Source of the DNA: Copromyces sp. CBS 386.78 | Lineage: Eukaryota > Ascomycota > Sordariomycetes > Sordariales > Sordariaceae | DNA: 64,000 nt | NCBI GenBank assembly: GCA_030685235.1 | Contig: MU839080.1 | Coordinates: forward strand, 496,001 to 560,000 | Reading direction: 5' to 3' | Shown here: piece by piece, positions 1 to 10,267 of the stretch | How the letters are laid out: every line of letters begins with the position of its first letter | Position numbering within the stretch: the stretch's first letter is position 1 | Notes under the pieces: generated by a model | What the model was told of the DNA's origin: nothing | Seen by the model: only the letters and a program-made list of their open reading frames with translations | The model's database searches: none | Translations under genes and position numbers: made by a program

Positions 1-3000
1 TCGGTAGGTATACGCCGTATTGTCGGGATAAGAGGTCAAGGAGGCGGTTTTTGGTACGGGAGATAGGTAGGTATATATGTAGGAGAAAGGGAACTCTTTT
101 GTTGTGTGTCTAGAGAGACTCGAACGGCTGGAAAAAGTAACGACAGGGAGGAGAGTTGAAGGAGAGGACAAGCAAGCTTGCTCGAGATTGGAAAATGAAT
201 TCGAATTCCATAAGAGTAATACCGAACGGTATCCGGCTTGAAGGAAGGAGATATGCCGTTGCACCGACGAGGATGCGAAGAAAGATACGGTCGCCTGTTT
301 TTCGGAAAGAAAATCCGCAAAAGATAAGGGAAAAGGTGGCAGAATAAAAGATTGGAAAAATAAAAGAGGGAGAAGAAAATAAAAATAAACCCTGTGGTTC
401 AACATGCTACCTTAGGGCAGGGAACCAGGGCAAAGACAATGGCCTGCAAGCAGGACAGGACTTTGGGGTGGCTGAGGAGCAGAGCATAGGAATCCAATTA
501 CTGCACCATAACTCTGGGACATGGCATCTTCCTGGAACCCGTTTCTGCTGTTGTGGATAAGCGGTAGAAGCCTCAACTAGAAGCAGAGCACCTGGATGGG
601 AACAGTTCAACTGGCCGGGCGAGGTGCTTGTCACTTTCCGCACCTTGCCCGGGTTCTTTGAAAGAGACAGGATATAAAAATTGTTCTTACCGGGTTGACT
701 CGCCGTGACTGGCGCCATGTGTAGACTCGACCCATCTCTCGGCGTGGCCGCATTCTATTTAGGTTCGAGGTGCGTGGAAGGCGACGTGAAGCGGACTTCA
801 TGATTTTCAAGGCTTGACATCGGGGGTGTGTCATCTAGCTCTGGTGTCGTGCTGCTGCTTGCTTCAGACGGATGCGGCTTGTCGGGGGACTTCCTGCGTA
901 TGGTCAATCCCAGTGTTGGTCGTCGTCGTCGCCATCGCGCTTCCACTACGGGTGGCGGTCGTACTGGATGCAGCAATGGAGCTTCTTGTTACTGGTACGG
1001 ATGGGATGCTTCGGATTCGGTGCGTAAGTACAGGTAGGTAAATATCGAGTGGAAAAGATGGGGGAGAGGTAGAGATAAGGTGGGCAAGGCCAACCGGCCG
1101 AACTTCTGGGTGGAGGAAGCAAAGTCGATAGGCAGCGTGGTTGCGTGATTTTCGTCCGCGTTATCACACGCTGAGCGGAGGACATGGTGAGGTAGTGGAA
1201 AGAACGCGAATGGAGGGCTCGCCATATCAAGATCCACGCAGCGGCGACTCGTTGTCATGGCTTCCTGGCTCCTCTCCATCCAATCCGCCTAGACATATGG
1301 CAAGGATTCTTCCGACAACGGGCATACCCGTGCATACCACTGGGCTCATCGCCGTGACTGTTGCCAGCTTGCCCAGCTGTATGGGCCTTGACACATGGTA
1401 GCCAACTCCGCTATCATGTAGACGCTCAATGGGTATGTGGGGACCCTTTTAGACTTATTGTCGTAGACGCTGATAGTCTTTGTGTTGTGGCGCTGGCTGT
1501 AGGCCATGGAAATCCGATAAAGCGCCTCAGACGCCCAGTTTGGCCATCAAAATTACTGTGTCGCTCTGCCAGGTTGATGTGCCTGTGCCATGACGGCACC
1601 TCATTTTCATCGTACGGTGTGGCCATATGGTACGGACAGCGACTAGAGAAGTCCCCAAGCTGGTGAACACCGGTAAGTGATTGCAAAACTGTGTTTTGCT
1701 CGGGTCACGTACCGGGCCCTCGCAAACCTCCCGCTTCCTCGGCACTGGAAGATAATGCATGGAATGGCTGGTTTTCCATTCACAGTGTCAAAGAAAGCTT
1801 GGGTATATTGTGCGTCTGTTGACGCTGTAACGAAACTCTTGCGCAGCCCTCCGTGCTCTCAGAAACCTAAGTACTTGTTAGTCGCTTTCTGAATAGGAGG
1901 GTACGTTTAGAAGTTTACCGGCCAACTTCCTGTCGAGTGACGAACTCTTGCATCTCGAAGCCAGAGCCGTCTGCAGCTGAGTCAGCGTGGAGAGAGGAAA
2001 ATTAGAAAAGAAATTGAAGAGGAAAACAGAGGGGAAAGAGCGGGGAGAAGAGGGAGTGGTTCAGGGAAATGTAATAAAGGAAGAGAGTGGGAAGGTGCGC
2101 TGTGCTGTTAGGAAGGAGGGGTAAGGTATTTATACCTAGTTTCCGGGGGTTTCTCCTCTTCTACTTTTCTTCTAATTAACCATCACCTTGTTCCCAAAGA
2201 ACCAATACCCTATACAAGGCTTTCAGCAGCGCAATACTGACACTTGTCAAGTAGAATCGTCCGTGTCCGACTTCATGTCCTGTGGTCTCGTTACCAGGGT
2301 ATTCTATAAAGCGGTAATGCGGAGAATGGTGCTTGGGGAGCGTGCAGTTGACTCCAACCAGGCTGTCACCATTGCAGTCCTGCTTTCGGTAGCCTTGCAG
2401 AAAGCTCTGCTGCGTGGGTGGAGGCGAGCCGGGTGGATATGAGAGTTGACTTACCAACGCAGTCACTCAAACTGACATTGTAGCGTGGTGTCATGTCGAG
2501 GTTGTTTGTGAGCGGTAGTATGCGTGGGCAATGAAGTTGAGAGTAAAAAGAAGTCCGCAAGGAGCGAAGACCAAAGAGGGAGAAAAAAAAGAGGTAAAGC
2601 AACGATAAAAGATAAGGGATAGAATAATAAAATGGAAGAAAAAGAATCAAGGAGGAGTCGAGAGAGAAAAGACAGATCATCGCCGGCCATGTCAGCTTTG
2701 CAGCCTTTAAAGTCTCTGCAGAGGAGCATCGACAATATAACAGTGACAGAAACGAAACTGCTCGGGCCAACCAAGAAACAATAAATAAAGTATCGATATG
2801 ATAGAAGCTGAGCATGCCAGATATTGAAATGATGGATTGGAGGGGAGAAGAAGAGAAGAAAAGAACAGGATCGAACGAGTTCTTTAAATGTACCCAGATC
2901 GGAATGGCGTGTGGATTATGCTGTGAAATGTCATGGGCAGTGCCAAGTGCTTTGCTGTTTGTCTACCATGGCATTTCAACACTGAGTTGGACCACGCATA

Positions 3001-3435
3001 CTCGTCTGGGCTAGGGACGCCCTTTTGAACTACAGGCTTCTCGCTACTTTGGCCCTTCCGGGCTGTTTTGTTCGTAGGTAAGAGACGCGCTGCTCGAGAA
3101 ATTCACACACCTTGTTTTGTTTCGATCTTCTCCCCAGACTGGCAAAGGAGCTTCGATAGCTTTGGTTGTCTGGACCAAACGATCGCCAGTTGCAGAGAGC
3201 CGAGTCACTCACGCATTTTTCCGGAGCCCGAGCCAGCGGGTACAGACACCACATTCTATTTTGAACTATCCGCAGTCCGTTGCCAAACGATGTCCCCACA
3301 CATTCCTGGGAAACGCCTAACAACATGGGTCTGAGTGCAAAATTGTATATAGTCCCAACCAAGCCCTCTCCAACAAGGTAAGCGTACAATGCGTCCACTG
3401 CTTTCATGCTTCCCCTCACTTGTTCTTCGAGTTCC
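1..3435. other. Intergenic, no supported gene
   Basis: I see no gene I can defend here. Open frames are short, lie in all frames and have no recognisable domain. The first ~400 bases and about 1980-2060 and 2560-2680 are purine-rich on the plus strand, so CT-rich on the minus strand, which would suit minus-strand leaders. A possible minus-strand GT-AG pair near 2454-2410 joins no convincing reading frame. The last part is probably the 3' flank of the pICln-like gene that ends at 3436. Confidence 0.5.
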
Positions 3436-4493
3436 CTAATCAATTCTCGCCCTCTTACTCTCTCCCTGCTCTTCCTTCTCCCCACCACCCTCAGTCGAAC
3501 CCTCCACGTCCTCCCTCCTTCTCACGGTACCAGCACCCTCACCAAGCTCCCCACTCACGCCACCCTCTTCCTCTCCTTCAACGTCAACCTCAACCTCATC
3601 ATCCCCACCAAGCCAGTTTCCTTGTTCGTCAAAGTACTCGTGAACATTCTCCGCCGTGATCCACCCGGAACTACCAGGCATCGGCGGCGGCAGACCTCCC
3701 GAGTTTGAACCCGCAAACACGCCCTGGAACCCTTCAATGGCGTCGCCCTCAAAGACTATCCTGTCGTCATCGTATTCATCGTCCTCATCGTCCTCGGCCG
3801 GGTCGGGGTTCAGGTCGGCGCAAGCAGTGATGGCCTTGAAGAGTTTTGTGGCTTCGTTGTCAGGCTGTTTCTTGCCAATTGTTGGTTCCGCCTCGGGTTC
3901 GGCTTGGGCGGGAGCGGCGGCAGTGCCTGCAGAAATGGTTGGGGGAATGAGTGTGAGCTCGACGGTCTCGAAGTCGTCGTCGTCGGCGCCGCCGTCGGGG
4001 GAGAGTTCGAGCTGGAGGAAGACGGAGGGGTACTTGGTGTCGCCGGTGCCGATGGTCTTGATCGCGTGAATGCTGATCACGGGGTAGGGGATCTCGAAAC
4101 CGACTTCAGCGGAAGGGGAGAATATTGTGAGGTTTCTGCGAGGAGGAAGAGGAATCGGGTTAGCTTTGACTGGAGAAAGTGAGGACCGTGACGGTTCGGA
4201 AGCAACTGGACGTACTGAGAGTTGACATAGAGATCGACTTTCTGTTCAACAGTCTCCTCGGCACCTTCGCTCAAGGCAGCACCCTCAGGATCGGTAGGTT
4301 CAGACTCGAGGTCGGCAGGGAAGAAAGGCAGCCTCCCGCGCTGCGACTTGGCGATCCAGGCCTTTGCGCCGGTCGCATGGTAGTAGAGGACGGGCTTTCC
4401 GCCGAAGAATGTCTCGGGGGTTTGCTGTAGGTGGTCCTCGAGGGGCTTGAAGTCCGCAAGCGCAGGCGGCGTCCGAATTGTGGTAGGTGCCAT
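3436..4493 (-). CDS. pICln-like methylosome subunit (ICln/Lot5 family)
   Basis: Two exons, complement(3436..4135, 4216..4493), give 325 residues. The 80-bp intron has donor GTACGT and acceptor CGCAG; splicing joins VNSQ to NLTIFSP...EIPYPVISIHAI, which is the continuous PH-like ICln fold. The N-terminal half (about residues 1-150) is this PH-like domain. The middle is acidic (DDEDDEYDDDRIVFEG, then GWITAENVHEYFDEQG), typical of ICln C-termini, and the tail is Glu/Gly-rich and ends in RARID. In animals pICln binds Sm proteins and the arginine methyltransferase PRMT5 as an snRNP assembly chaperone; yeast Lot5 is a distant relative. The same role here is inferred from family. It shares a 514-bp divergent promoter region with the plus-strand gene at 5008. 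The start is the first ATG of the long frame. Confidence 0.85.
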
Positions 4494-5007
4494 CTTTGTG
4501 TTTGTTTGTGTTTTGTTGAAATTACCTACGAATTACGGTGCTACCTAGGTACAGACGCGACGAGCTTGAAGTTGAAGCTGCCCGCTGGAGCTCCAGAAGC
4601 TCTGGGCGATCTTTAGTGGGGTCGAATTGCTTCATTATTGGGCTTATCAGCTTATCGTTCCCGCTGTGGAATGGCCCCTGCAGCTCCATCGGCCCTCATC
4701 ATCGCTGACTCCAACCTCTGCTGCACCCATCCAACTATCCAAGTCCAATAACGTTGACATTGCTTCCATTGAATCGGACCGGAACCTCCAACACGACTAA
4801 CAATCCGACCTGTGTCTTTCCAATTGATACACCTTTCGAACCGATCTCACAATAAGACGCCTAATCTCTCAGACACACCCGGGGCACTCGAGCACTCCAT
4901 TCCATCCTCTGCCTCTCGTCCTGGTCCCAGTCGTCAAGGTCCTCCTCCACCGAGAACACCTCTTCCGCTTCTCAGCCTCGCAGCCTTCCCTCACCACAAC
5001 CGCCAAA
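4494..5007. promoter_or_regulatory. Divergent intergenic region
   Basis: This 514-bp stretch separates the start codons of the minus-strand pICln-like gene and the plus-strand coiled-coil gene, so it must carry both promoters. The part next to 5008 is CT-rich, as in plus-strand 5' leaders in this window. No specific binding site is recognised. Confidence 0.5.
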
Positions 5008-5808
5008 ATGCACGACAACCGTAAGTTCCCAGCTTCTCCCTTCCTGCCCCATTTTCTTTTGCCTCCCCAATCTCCATTCCTGCCTTACCAGCAGCTATGT
5101 GCTAACCACCCTCCCCCTCCAGGAACCCACCCCCTCCTCCAACAACTCCCCCTAACCGTCTCCCCCTTCGTCTCCCTCCCCTCCTCCGCCACCCTCCCCT
5201 ACACCTACAAACCGATGCCCAGCGCCCTTCCACCCTCCACATCTGGCGTCGGCGTCAACACCCCCAGTCAAAACCACTCCCCAGATGGAGGCGACTCAAC
5301 AGCATCCACGTCCTCTAACAACAAACCAAAATACATCATCTCCCCCACCTCCGGCCACGCCGCCCACCCAGACGACATCATCGCCTCGTGCCAAGCTCTA
5401 CAAGCGCACGTCGCAAAGTTACAATCTGACGCCGGCGCGGAACTCGAAGCGCTGGAGGAGAGGATCAAGAAGAGGGAGTTGGCCGAGAAGAGGCGAGTGG
5501 CGCCGGGGTGGCTGGATAGTGAGGCTAGGTTGTTGGAGCCGGAACGGAAGGGTGGGGATTCAAAGGGAGGGAACGGAGGCAGTTTGTTGGATGCGCAAGA
5601 TGGCGAGGGCGACGAACAGCAAGGAGGAAATGGGGGGAAGGATGGGGGTATTGCTGGGTTAACTCAAAGGTTCGGCGGGCAAGGGTTTGGATTGGGGCAG
5701 GCTGGTTATGGGGGACAAGGAAATGGGAGACCAACTGAGACGGCCGTGGCGGATCAAGGGAAGGAACTGGATAGGGCATTTGGGGTGGTGGGGATGGGTC
5801 AAAGATGA
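5008..5808 (+). CDS. Conserved-looking hypothetical protein with short coiled coil
   Basis: I do not recognise this protein. The best model is 5008..5020 joined to 5123..5808, 232 residues: the start ATG (context CCAAAATGC) is followed after 13 bases by GTAAGT, and the 102-bp intron ends CTCCAG. The intron length is a multiple of three, so retention would leave the frame open and add 34 residues. The N-terminal 75 residues are Pro/Ser-rich. The structured core is about residues 75-150: PKYIISPTSGHAAHPDDIIASC, a charged helix rich in Leu/Glu/Lys that should form a coiled coil, and the motif KRRVAPGWLD. The C-terminus is Gly/Gln-rich. It looks like a small regulatory or adaptor protein, but no function is assigned. 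It is divergent with the pICln-like gene. Confidence 0.65.
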   Translation: MHDNRKFPASPFLPHFLLPPQSPFLPYQQLCANHPPPPGTHPLLQQLPLTVSPFVSLPSSATLPYTYKPMPSALPPSTSGVGVNTPSQNHSPDGGDSTASTSSNNKPKYIISPTSGHAAHPDDIIASCQALQAHVAKLQSDAGAELEALEERIKKRELAEKRRVAPGWLDSEARLLEPERKGGDSKGGNGGSLLDAQDGEGDEQQGGNGGKDGGIAGLTQRFGGQGFGLGQAGYGGQGNGRPTETAVADQGKELDRAFGVVGMGQR

Positions 5809-6304
5809 CGTGTTTGAGTTGACTTCAAAGTTGCTGGCTCTTGACTCTCACATAGTTGTTCAAACTTGAGATCTCACTGGATGGGACAAGAAAGCGAATG
5901 TCAACCACATACATATCAAAGGCAGATCAGAGGGCACTTTCCGTAAGATTGCCCAGCACCAAATGTGAACGGGTTTTGAAATTTTGCGGCAGGCTAATCC
6001 CCACAGCCATCTCTGATGCGGGCAGTGATATTGTGCTATCTGAAGGCTTGGTTGGTCACATCGACATGGACACCCAGCCCGACGGGCCCTCGAATATCTT
6101 CTGTCGACACCTCAAGTACACTAACAGAGCTACTCTACAGAGACACGCCAAGACTGATACACCATCGACGATACAACCTCTCCGCCGAAAACCCAACACA
6201 TCCAACACATCCGTCCACATCAATCTACCAAACCCTTCCGCAAAACACATGACGTCTTTGGGTGATTTTTGCAAGTCCATTTTTTTTCTGCGCACCACGA
6301 TCAG

Positions 6305-6350
6305 GCCTATCCTTGATAGCCTTCGCCTATCCTTTATAGCCTTCGCCTAT
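6305..6350. repeat. Tandem repeat, 20-bp unit x 2.3
   Basis: Two 20-bp units with one difference (GCCTATCCTTGATAGCCTTC and the same with T for G at position 11) are followed by the first six bases of a third. Each unit holds an imperfect inverted motif around TATC..GATA. Confidence 0.85.
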
Positions 6351-6589
6351 GGTCGCAAGGTAGTGGCGCCGTGTTAGCCGTCCCTCCAAACTAGGGCCCA
6401 AAGAAACAGGAATCGAACCCGCCCAGCTCATACACAGCGGCACACCTCATTCTCAAAACACGCTTGACGTGCTCCGAGAGGGAAAGACGACGACGGAAAT
6501 TCCACCGCCGTCTGACCCAGGCGCCATCCGCAAAAACTTTGAAAAAGAATGGCGCCCAGGCCCGGGCCAAGACACTTGGTCACCGGTGA

Positions 6590-6668
6590 TTACACGTGCC
6601 ACGCCGCCCACTTGCCTTTTAGCCGTCCACTTCCCTTAAAAGGGAAGTGGGCGGCGTGGCACGTGTAA
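6590..6668. repeat. Nested inverted repeats (cruciform-capable)
   Basis: Two inverted repeats share an arm. The outer one has perfect 24-bp arms at 6590-6613 and 6645-6668 (starting TTACACGTGCCACG) with a 31-bp spacer. The inner one has perfect 11-bp arms at 6627-6637 and 6640-6650 separated by AA. They overlap at 6645-6650, so only one can form at a time. The outer arm contains CACGTG, an E-box-type palindrome, on each side. No flanking target duplication is evident, so a transposon origin is open. Confidence 0.85.
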
Positions 6669-6865
6669 ATTGTCCGAAAATTCGGTATGGTCTGTCTTTG
6701 GTCTCATCCAGATGGTCAACGCAGAATACATCAGATAGCTTTTTCAAGCTTGCAATCTGCGTGTCGCATGTGAGCACCCTTCGGCGACGGCCGATTGCAG
6801 GAGTATGATCATAGCTGCGGAAAGACACTTTGCACATCAGCTACTTGCGAGGACCAAACTCCTGC

Positions 6866-6891
6866 CCAACTGTGTTTTTCAACACAGTTGG
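6866..6891. repeat. Perfect 11-bp hairpin with TTTC loop
   Basis: CCAACTGTGTT is followed by TTTC and its exact reverse complement. No run of T follows and no gene ends here, so it is unlikely to be a terminator. It lies about 200 bp from the nested inverted repeats. Confidence 0.8.
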
Positions 6892-7495
6892 CGGGGATGG
6901 TGGGGTCGCCTGTGAAAGGAGAGGTAAGGGGATACGATCGCCTCTGCTCTCATCAAACTTCCCCGTGGTAGTCCTGCCGGGGGTTTCCCCCTACCGCTGG
7001 TCGGAGGATCCATGCGGCCTGTGATTGGGGGTGATCAGTCCGTCATTGTAAGGCCGTCCGACAAGACTTATGGTTGCGTCTCTGCGTTTGCTCTGAATGC
7101 TGTCGAAGGAGTATCCAGTCGTTTTCGCGAACATGGGTGTGAGTAACTTGGCGCGAAAAGGTGGAATCAACATTCAGGTTCCCGGGCGGCACCGCGTGGA
7201 GGTGCAGAGGCCGACTTCGCCGCCCTCACAAATGATGCGGGGTGAGGACGGTGCTGGAAGATGTCCGTGGTTATAAAGCGACCAGCGCGACTGCGCGATT
7301 CGGGCAAGTGTGCGACAGTGCTGCTTGAGGAGGGCCAAGGACAGCCAAGGGACATGCGAAGGGAGAGGCGCTTCTTGTCTGTACTGATGCCAGGAAGATC
7401 GCCATCCTTGCAAGGCCTTGATGAAGAGTCACCAGGCTGTCAAGCGACTCGTTCTTGCGCTCAGCTACCAGGTGGCCGATTGTCGCAGCACTGAT

Positions 7496-7571
7496 CTGCA
7501 TGAAAGACCGAGGTTAGCTTCCAGCGCAAACGAGTGATGTGTGGTTCACTGGTGTGAGAGCAGAGACATAC
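7496..7571 (-). other. Candidate intron of an unassigned minus-strand transcript
   Basis: On the minus strand a 76-bp segment has a full fungal intron signature: donor GTATGT, branch GCTAACC, and acceptor TTTCATGCAG about 20 bases later. Splicing would join ...SKCSADSSNI to ISAATIGHLVAERKN in one frame; that frame ends about 220 bp downstream. I could not find a convincing start exon upstream (7580-8230, CT-rich on the minus strand), and the resulting peptide matches no family I know. It may be a small protein gene or a spliced non-coding RNA. Confidence 0.35.
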
Positions 7572-8047
7572 GATATTGGAGGAGTCTGCGGAACACTTGG
7601 ATTGGATCGCGCTGATGACGGACCTGTCCTCAGACCAGACCAAAGTCAATGACACGCCCTGTGCTGATGACGAAACCGCATTGGGAAGAAGACCGAGCCC
7701 AAACAATGTCGACAAGGAACAACGTCTGAACGAGACTGAAGGACAGGACGTGAAGGCAACTAGGCTGCTGGTAAAATGTTGATGGATGATCGTACGGTTG
7801 GGCCTGATGAGTTGTAGAATGATGAGATGCGAAGCAATGGACGTCGGACGAGGAGAGAGGACCGTGTTGCTGAAATGTCGCTGATGCTGTGCAACCCGTG
7901 TGGGATGCGGAGACTGACAAGAGAGCGTGTCGAACGGGAAAAGGTGAAGTTTGAGCAGCGGAGAAAAGTCGGAGGGAGAAGAGATCTTATAGAGATGTGA
8001 GGATGTGTGCAGTGAATGGCGAATCCACAAAGAGTGAAGTGATTCTT

Positions 8048-8070
8048 TGATGATGATGATGATGATGATG
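8048..8070. repeat. (TGA)n microsatellite
   Basis: About seven to eight perfect TGA units run through this stretch, in otherwise non-coding sequence. Confidence 0.85.
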
Positions 8071-8462
8071 GAGAGGGAAACGAACACAGCGAGTCATCGA
8101 GTTGTGCGGGTGAAGTCGCAGGTGTTGCTCGTCGGGTCGCTGAAGAAGTCGGAAAGCACAGACCAACAAACGCCCGAAAGAGGCCGTCATGCGGGGCATT
8201 CGTACTGTGGGCTACTGTGACCGGGGGCACTAGAAAGGTCCACTTGCCGCGTCACGAAATTTACGGCACGTATCGTACTTGACCGTTGCACTGTAATTTC
8301 ATCATCACTACGAGTACCCAGGCATGAAAGTTGCACTTCCCATTTGATTCTTACTTCCATTTCACCTTTTTGGTTCCGGCGTCCATACTTTTCATCCGAG
8401 TCCTTGAGCCTTGTATTGCCAACCCGATATTAGCTGTTTACACTCCCGCGCCCACGCCCACC

Positions 8463-10037
8463 ATGCCGCCAGCTAAGAGCATGACGGCCAACCCGGTCAA
8501 GGCACCGCGCTACCGTGCCGGCAAGCCCACCGGAGTCGACTCCGAATCCGAATCCGACAACGTTTCCGAAGACGAGGAGGAGGCCCCCAAGAAGCCTCCC
8601 ACGCGGAAGGCGCCAGCGCCCAAGTTCAACAATGCAGCAGGTCCCGGCCGAATCATCAGCCGTGGCAACGATGGCAAGATCAACCTGAAAGCCGTCGGGA
8701 TAGGCAGCAGCGCCCAAGACGACGAGGAAGAGGAGAAGAAGCGACGGGCAGCAGCTGCGAAGGCGCGTATTGCGGCCGAACAGAAAGCAAGAGAAGAAGG
8801 TTTCGTGACAGAGGAAGAAGGCGAAGAGGAAGAGGAAAGTGGCAGCGAGGAAGAAGAGTCGGAAGAGGAAGAGAGCTCAGAAGAAGAGGAAGCACCGAGG
8901 CGGTTGATGCTGCGACCAAAGTTCATTCGCAAGGCCGACCGCGAAGCTGGGGTAACCGCATCCAACTCGACCTCGACGGGGAAGAAGTCAACACCCGAAG
9001 AAGACGAAGCAGCTGCCGAAGAGGCCCGCCGCCGCGCCGCCGACGAAATGGTCGAGGAGCAAATCAAGAAAGACATCGCCGCCCGCGCCGCCGGCAAGAA
9101 GCACTGGGACGACGACACCGACCCAGAAGACGACCAGATCGACGACACGGACGATATCGACCCCGAAGCCGAATACGCTGCCTGGAAGCTGCGCGAGCTC
9201 AAGCGTGTGCGTCGCGAGCGCGAGGCCATCGAGGCCAAGGAGAAGGAACTCGCAGAGATTGAGCGCCGGCGGAATCTCACGGAAGAAGAACGCCGAGCCG
9301 AAGATGAGAAACACCTGCAGCAGCAAAAGGAGGAGAAGGAGGGCAAAGGCAAGATGGCGTACATGCAAAAGTACTTCCACAAGGGTGCTTTCTTCCAGGA
9401 TGAGAGCAAGGAGATGGGACTGGATAAGCGAGACATTATGGGCGCGAGGTTTGCGGACGATGTCAAGAATCGTGAGTTGTTGCCCAAGGCGCTACAGTTG
9501 AGAGACATGACCAAGCTCGGAAGAAAGGGCGCCACCAAGTACAGAGATCTCAAGAGCGAGGACACGGGACAGTGGGGCCGACTGCATGACAACAGGCCGG
9601 GGAGGGAGTTTGACAGGTTTGGAGATGAAAGATTCCAGCCTGACGGCTCGCATAGGGATCGCTACAGTGACAGGGGTGGTGATGGGCCGAAGGGCTCGAA
9701 CGCCATTCCTCTAGGTGATCGGAAGAGCGCTCCCGAGAGACCAAGGGGTGATGACAGATCGCGTGGCGAGGATCGGTATAGAGGTGATAGGGATCGCGAC
9801 CGCTCTCGAGACCGTCACCGTGACAGGGACGGGGACAGAGACCGACACCGGGATAGGGATAGGGATGGTGGTCGTGACCGCGACAGACACCGGGATGACG
9901 ATTACAGGAAGAGGCGCCGGTCGCCGTCCCCAAGACGTGATCGTGATCGCGACCACGGTGAGCAGAGGAAACGGTCACCATCCCGTGAGCGAGACCGGTA
10001 TGAGAGCGACAAGCGAAGAAAGGTGGACACTAGGTAG
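8463..10037 (+). CDS. MFAP1: MFAP1-family spliceosome component
   Basis: A single exon of 524 residues. The start was placed at ATG 8463 because its context CCCACCATGC is strong and the protein MPPAKSMTANPVKAPRYRAGKP looks native; an in-frame ATG at 8331 would add a 44-residue hydrophobic leader that is probably untranslated. The N-terminus is acidic with long Glu runs. The conserved Mfap1 domain runs from about residue 144 (RLMLRPKFIRKADRE) through KYFHKGAFFQDE (about 302) to KYRDLKSEDTGQWG (about 365). The last ~140 residues are an RD/RS-type tail (RDRDRHRDRD) like those of splicing factors. MFAP1 is a component of the pre-catalytic spliceosome in animals; a nuclear pre-mRNA splicing role is inferred. 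It converges with POL12, 230 bp away. Confidence 0.93.
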   Translation: MPPAKSMTANPVKAPRYRAGKPTGVDSESESDNVSEDEEEAPKKPPTRKAPAPKFNNAAGPGRIISRGNDGKINLKAVGIGSSAQDDEEEEKKRRAAAAKARIAAEQKAREEGFVTEEEGEEEEESGSEEEESEEEESSEEEEAPRRLMLRPKFIRKADREAGVTASNSTSTGKKSTPEEDEAAAEEARRRAADEMVEEQIKKDIAARAAGKKHWDDDTDPEDDQIDDTDDIDPEAEYAAWKLRELKRVRREREAIEAKEKELAEIERRRNLTEEERRAEDEKHLQQQKEEKEGKGKMAYMQKYFHKGAFFQDESKEMGLDKRDIMGARFADDVKNRELLPKALQLRDMTKLGRKGATKYRDLKSEDTGQWGRLHDNRPGREFDRFGDERFQPDGSHRDRYSDRGGDGPKGSNAIPLGDRKSAPERPRGDDRSRGEDRYRGDRDRDRSRDRHRDRDGDRDRHRDRDRDGGRDRDRHRDDDYRKRRRSPSPRRDRDRDHGEQRKRSPSRERDRYESDKRRKVDTR

Positions 10038-10267
10038 CCTATGTCTTGCCTAGCTGCGGCCTCCTCGGCTCATGCAAGGACTCCTTACATTGTTATCGAG
10101 GTATCACCAAGTTGGATGTGCATACTTTTTTCCATTCCGACGCCAAACCACCTGGTTATATCTAACCTCATGCCAATGCCAAACATAATACAAAACAGAT
10201 TCATACCTCCAGTTTTCACATCATCAAGACATGTGTACGAACCCCAAAACTCTCATGCATACCCTGT

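Larger units (their letters stand above)
5809..8462. other. Gene-poor interval with inverted repeats
   Basis: No protein gene is supported. The interval holds a 20-bp tandem repeat (6305-6350), a nested inverted repeat (6590-6668), an 11-bp hairpin (6866-6891), a plausible minus-strand intron (7496-7571) and a (TGA)n microsatellite near 8048-8070; these are listed separately. The last ~200 bases are the probable promoter and leader of the MFAP1 gene. Confidence 0.5.

Noticed and set aside
2407..2454. Minus-strand GTAAGT...GCAG pair
   Set aside because: The intron would be only 45-48 bp, has no branch site at the right distance, and splicing does not join the longer frames.
3030..3488. 152-codon minus-strand frame after the pICln-like gene
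   Set aside because: It overlaps the end of that gene in another frame and has no recognisable domain or leader.
5856..6377. 173-codon plus-strand frame
   Set aside because: It runs into the tandem repeat, has no domain, and no codon bias like the neighbours.
6400..6480. tRNA-like T-arm on the minus strand (GGTTCGATTCC)
   Set aside because: No matching acceptor stem, D-arm or anticodon arm could be paired at the right spacing.
8510..9592. 360-codon minus-strand frame
   Set aside because: Ser-rich shadow of the Glu/Lys/Arg-rich MFAP1 gene.
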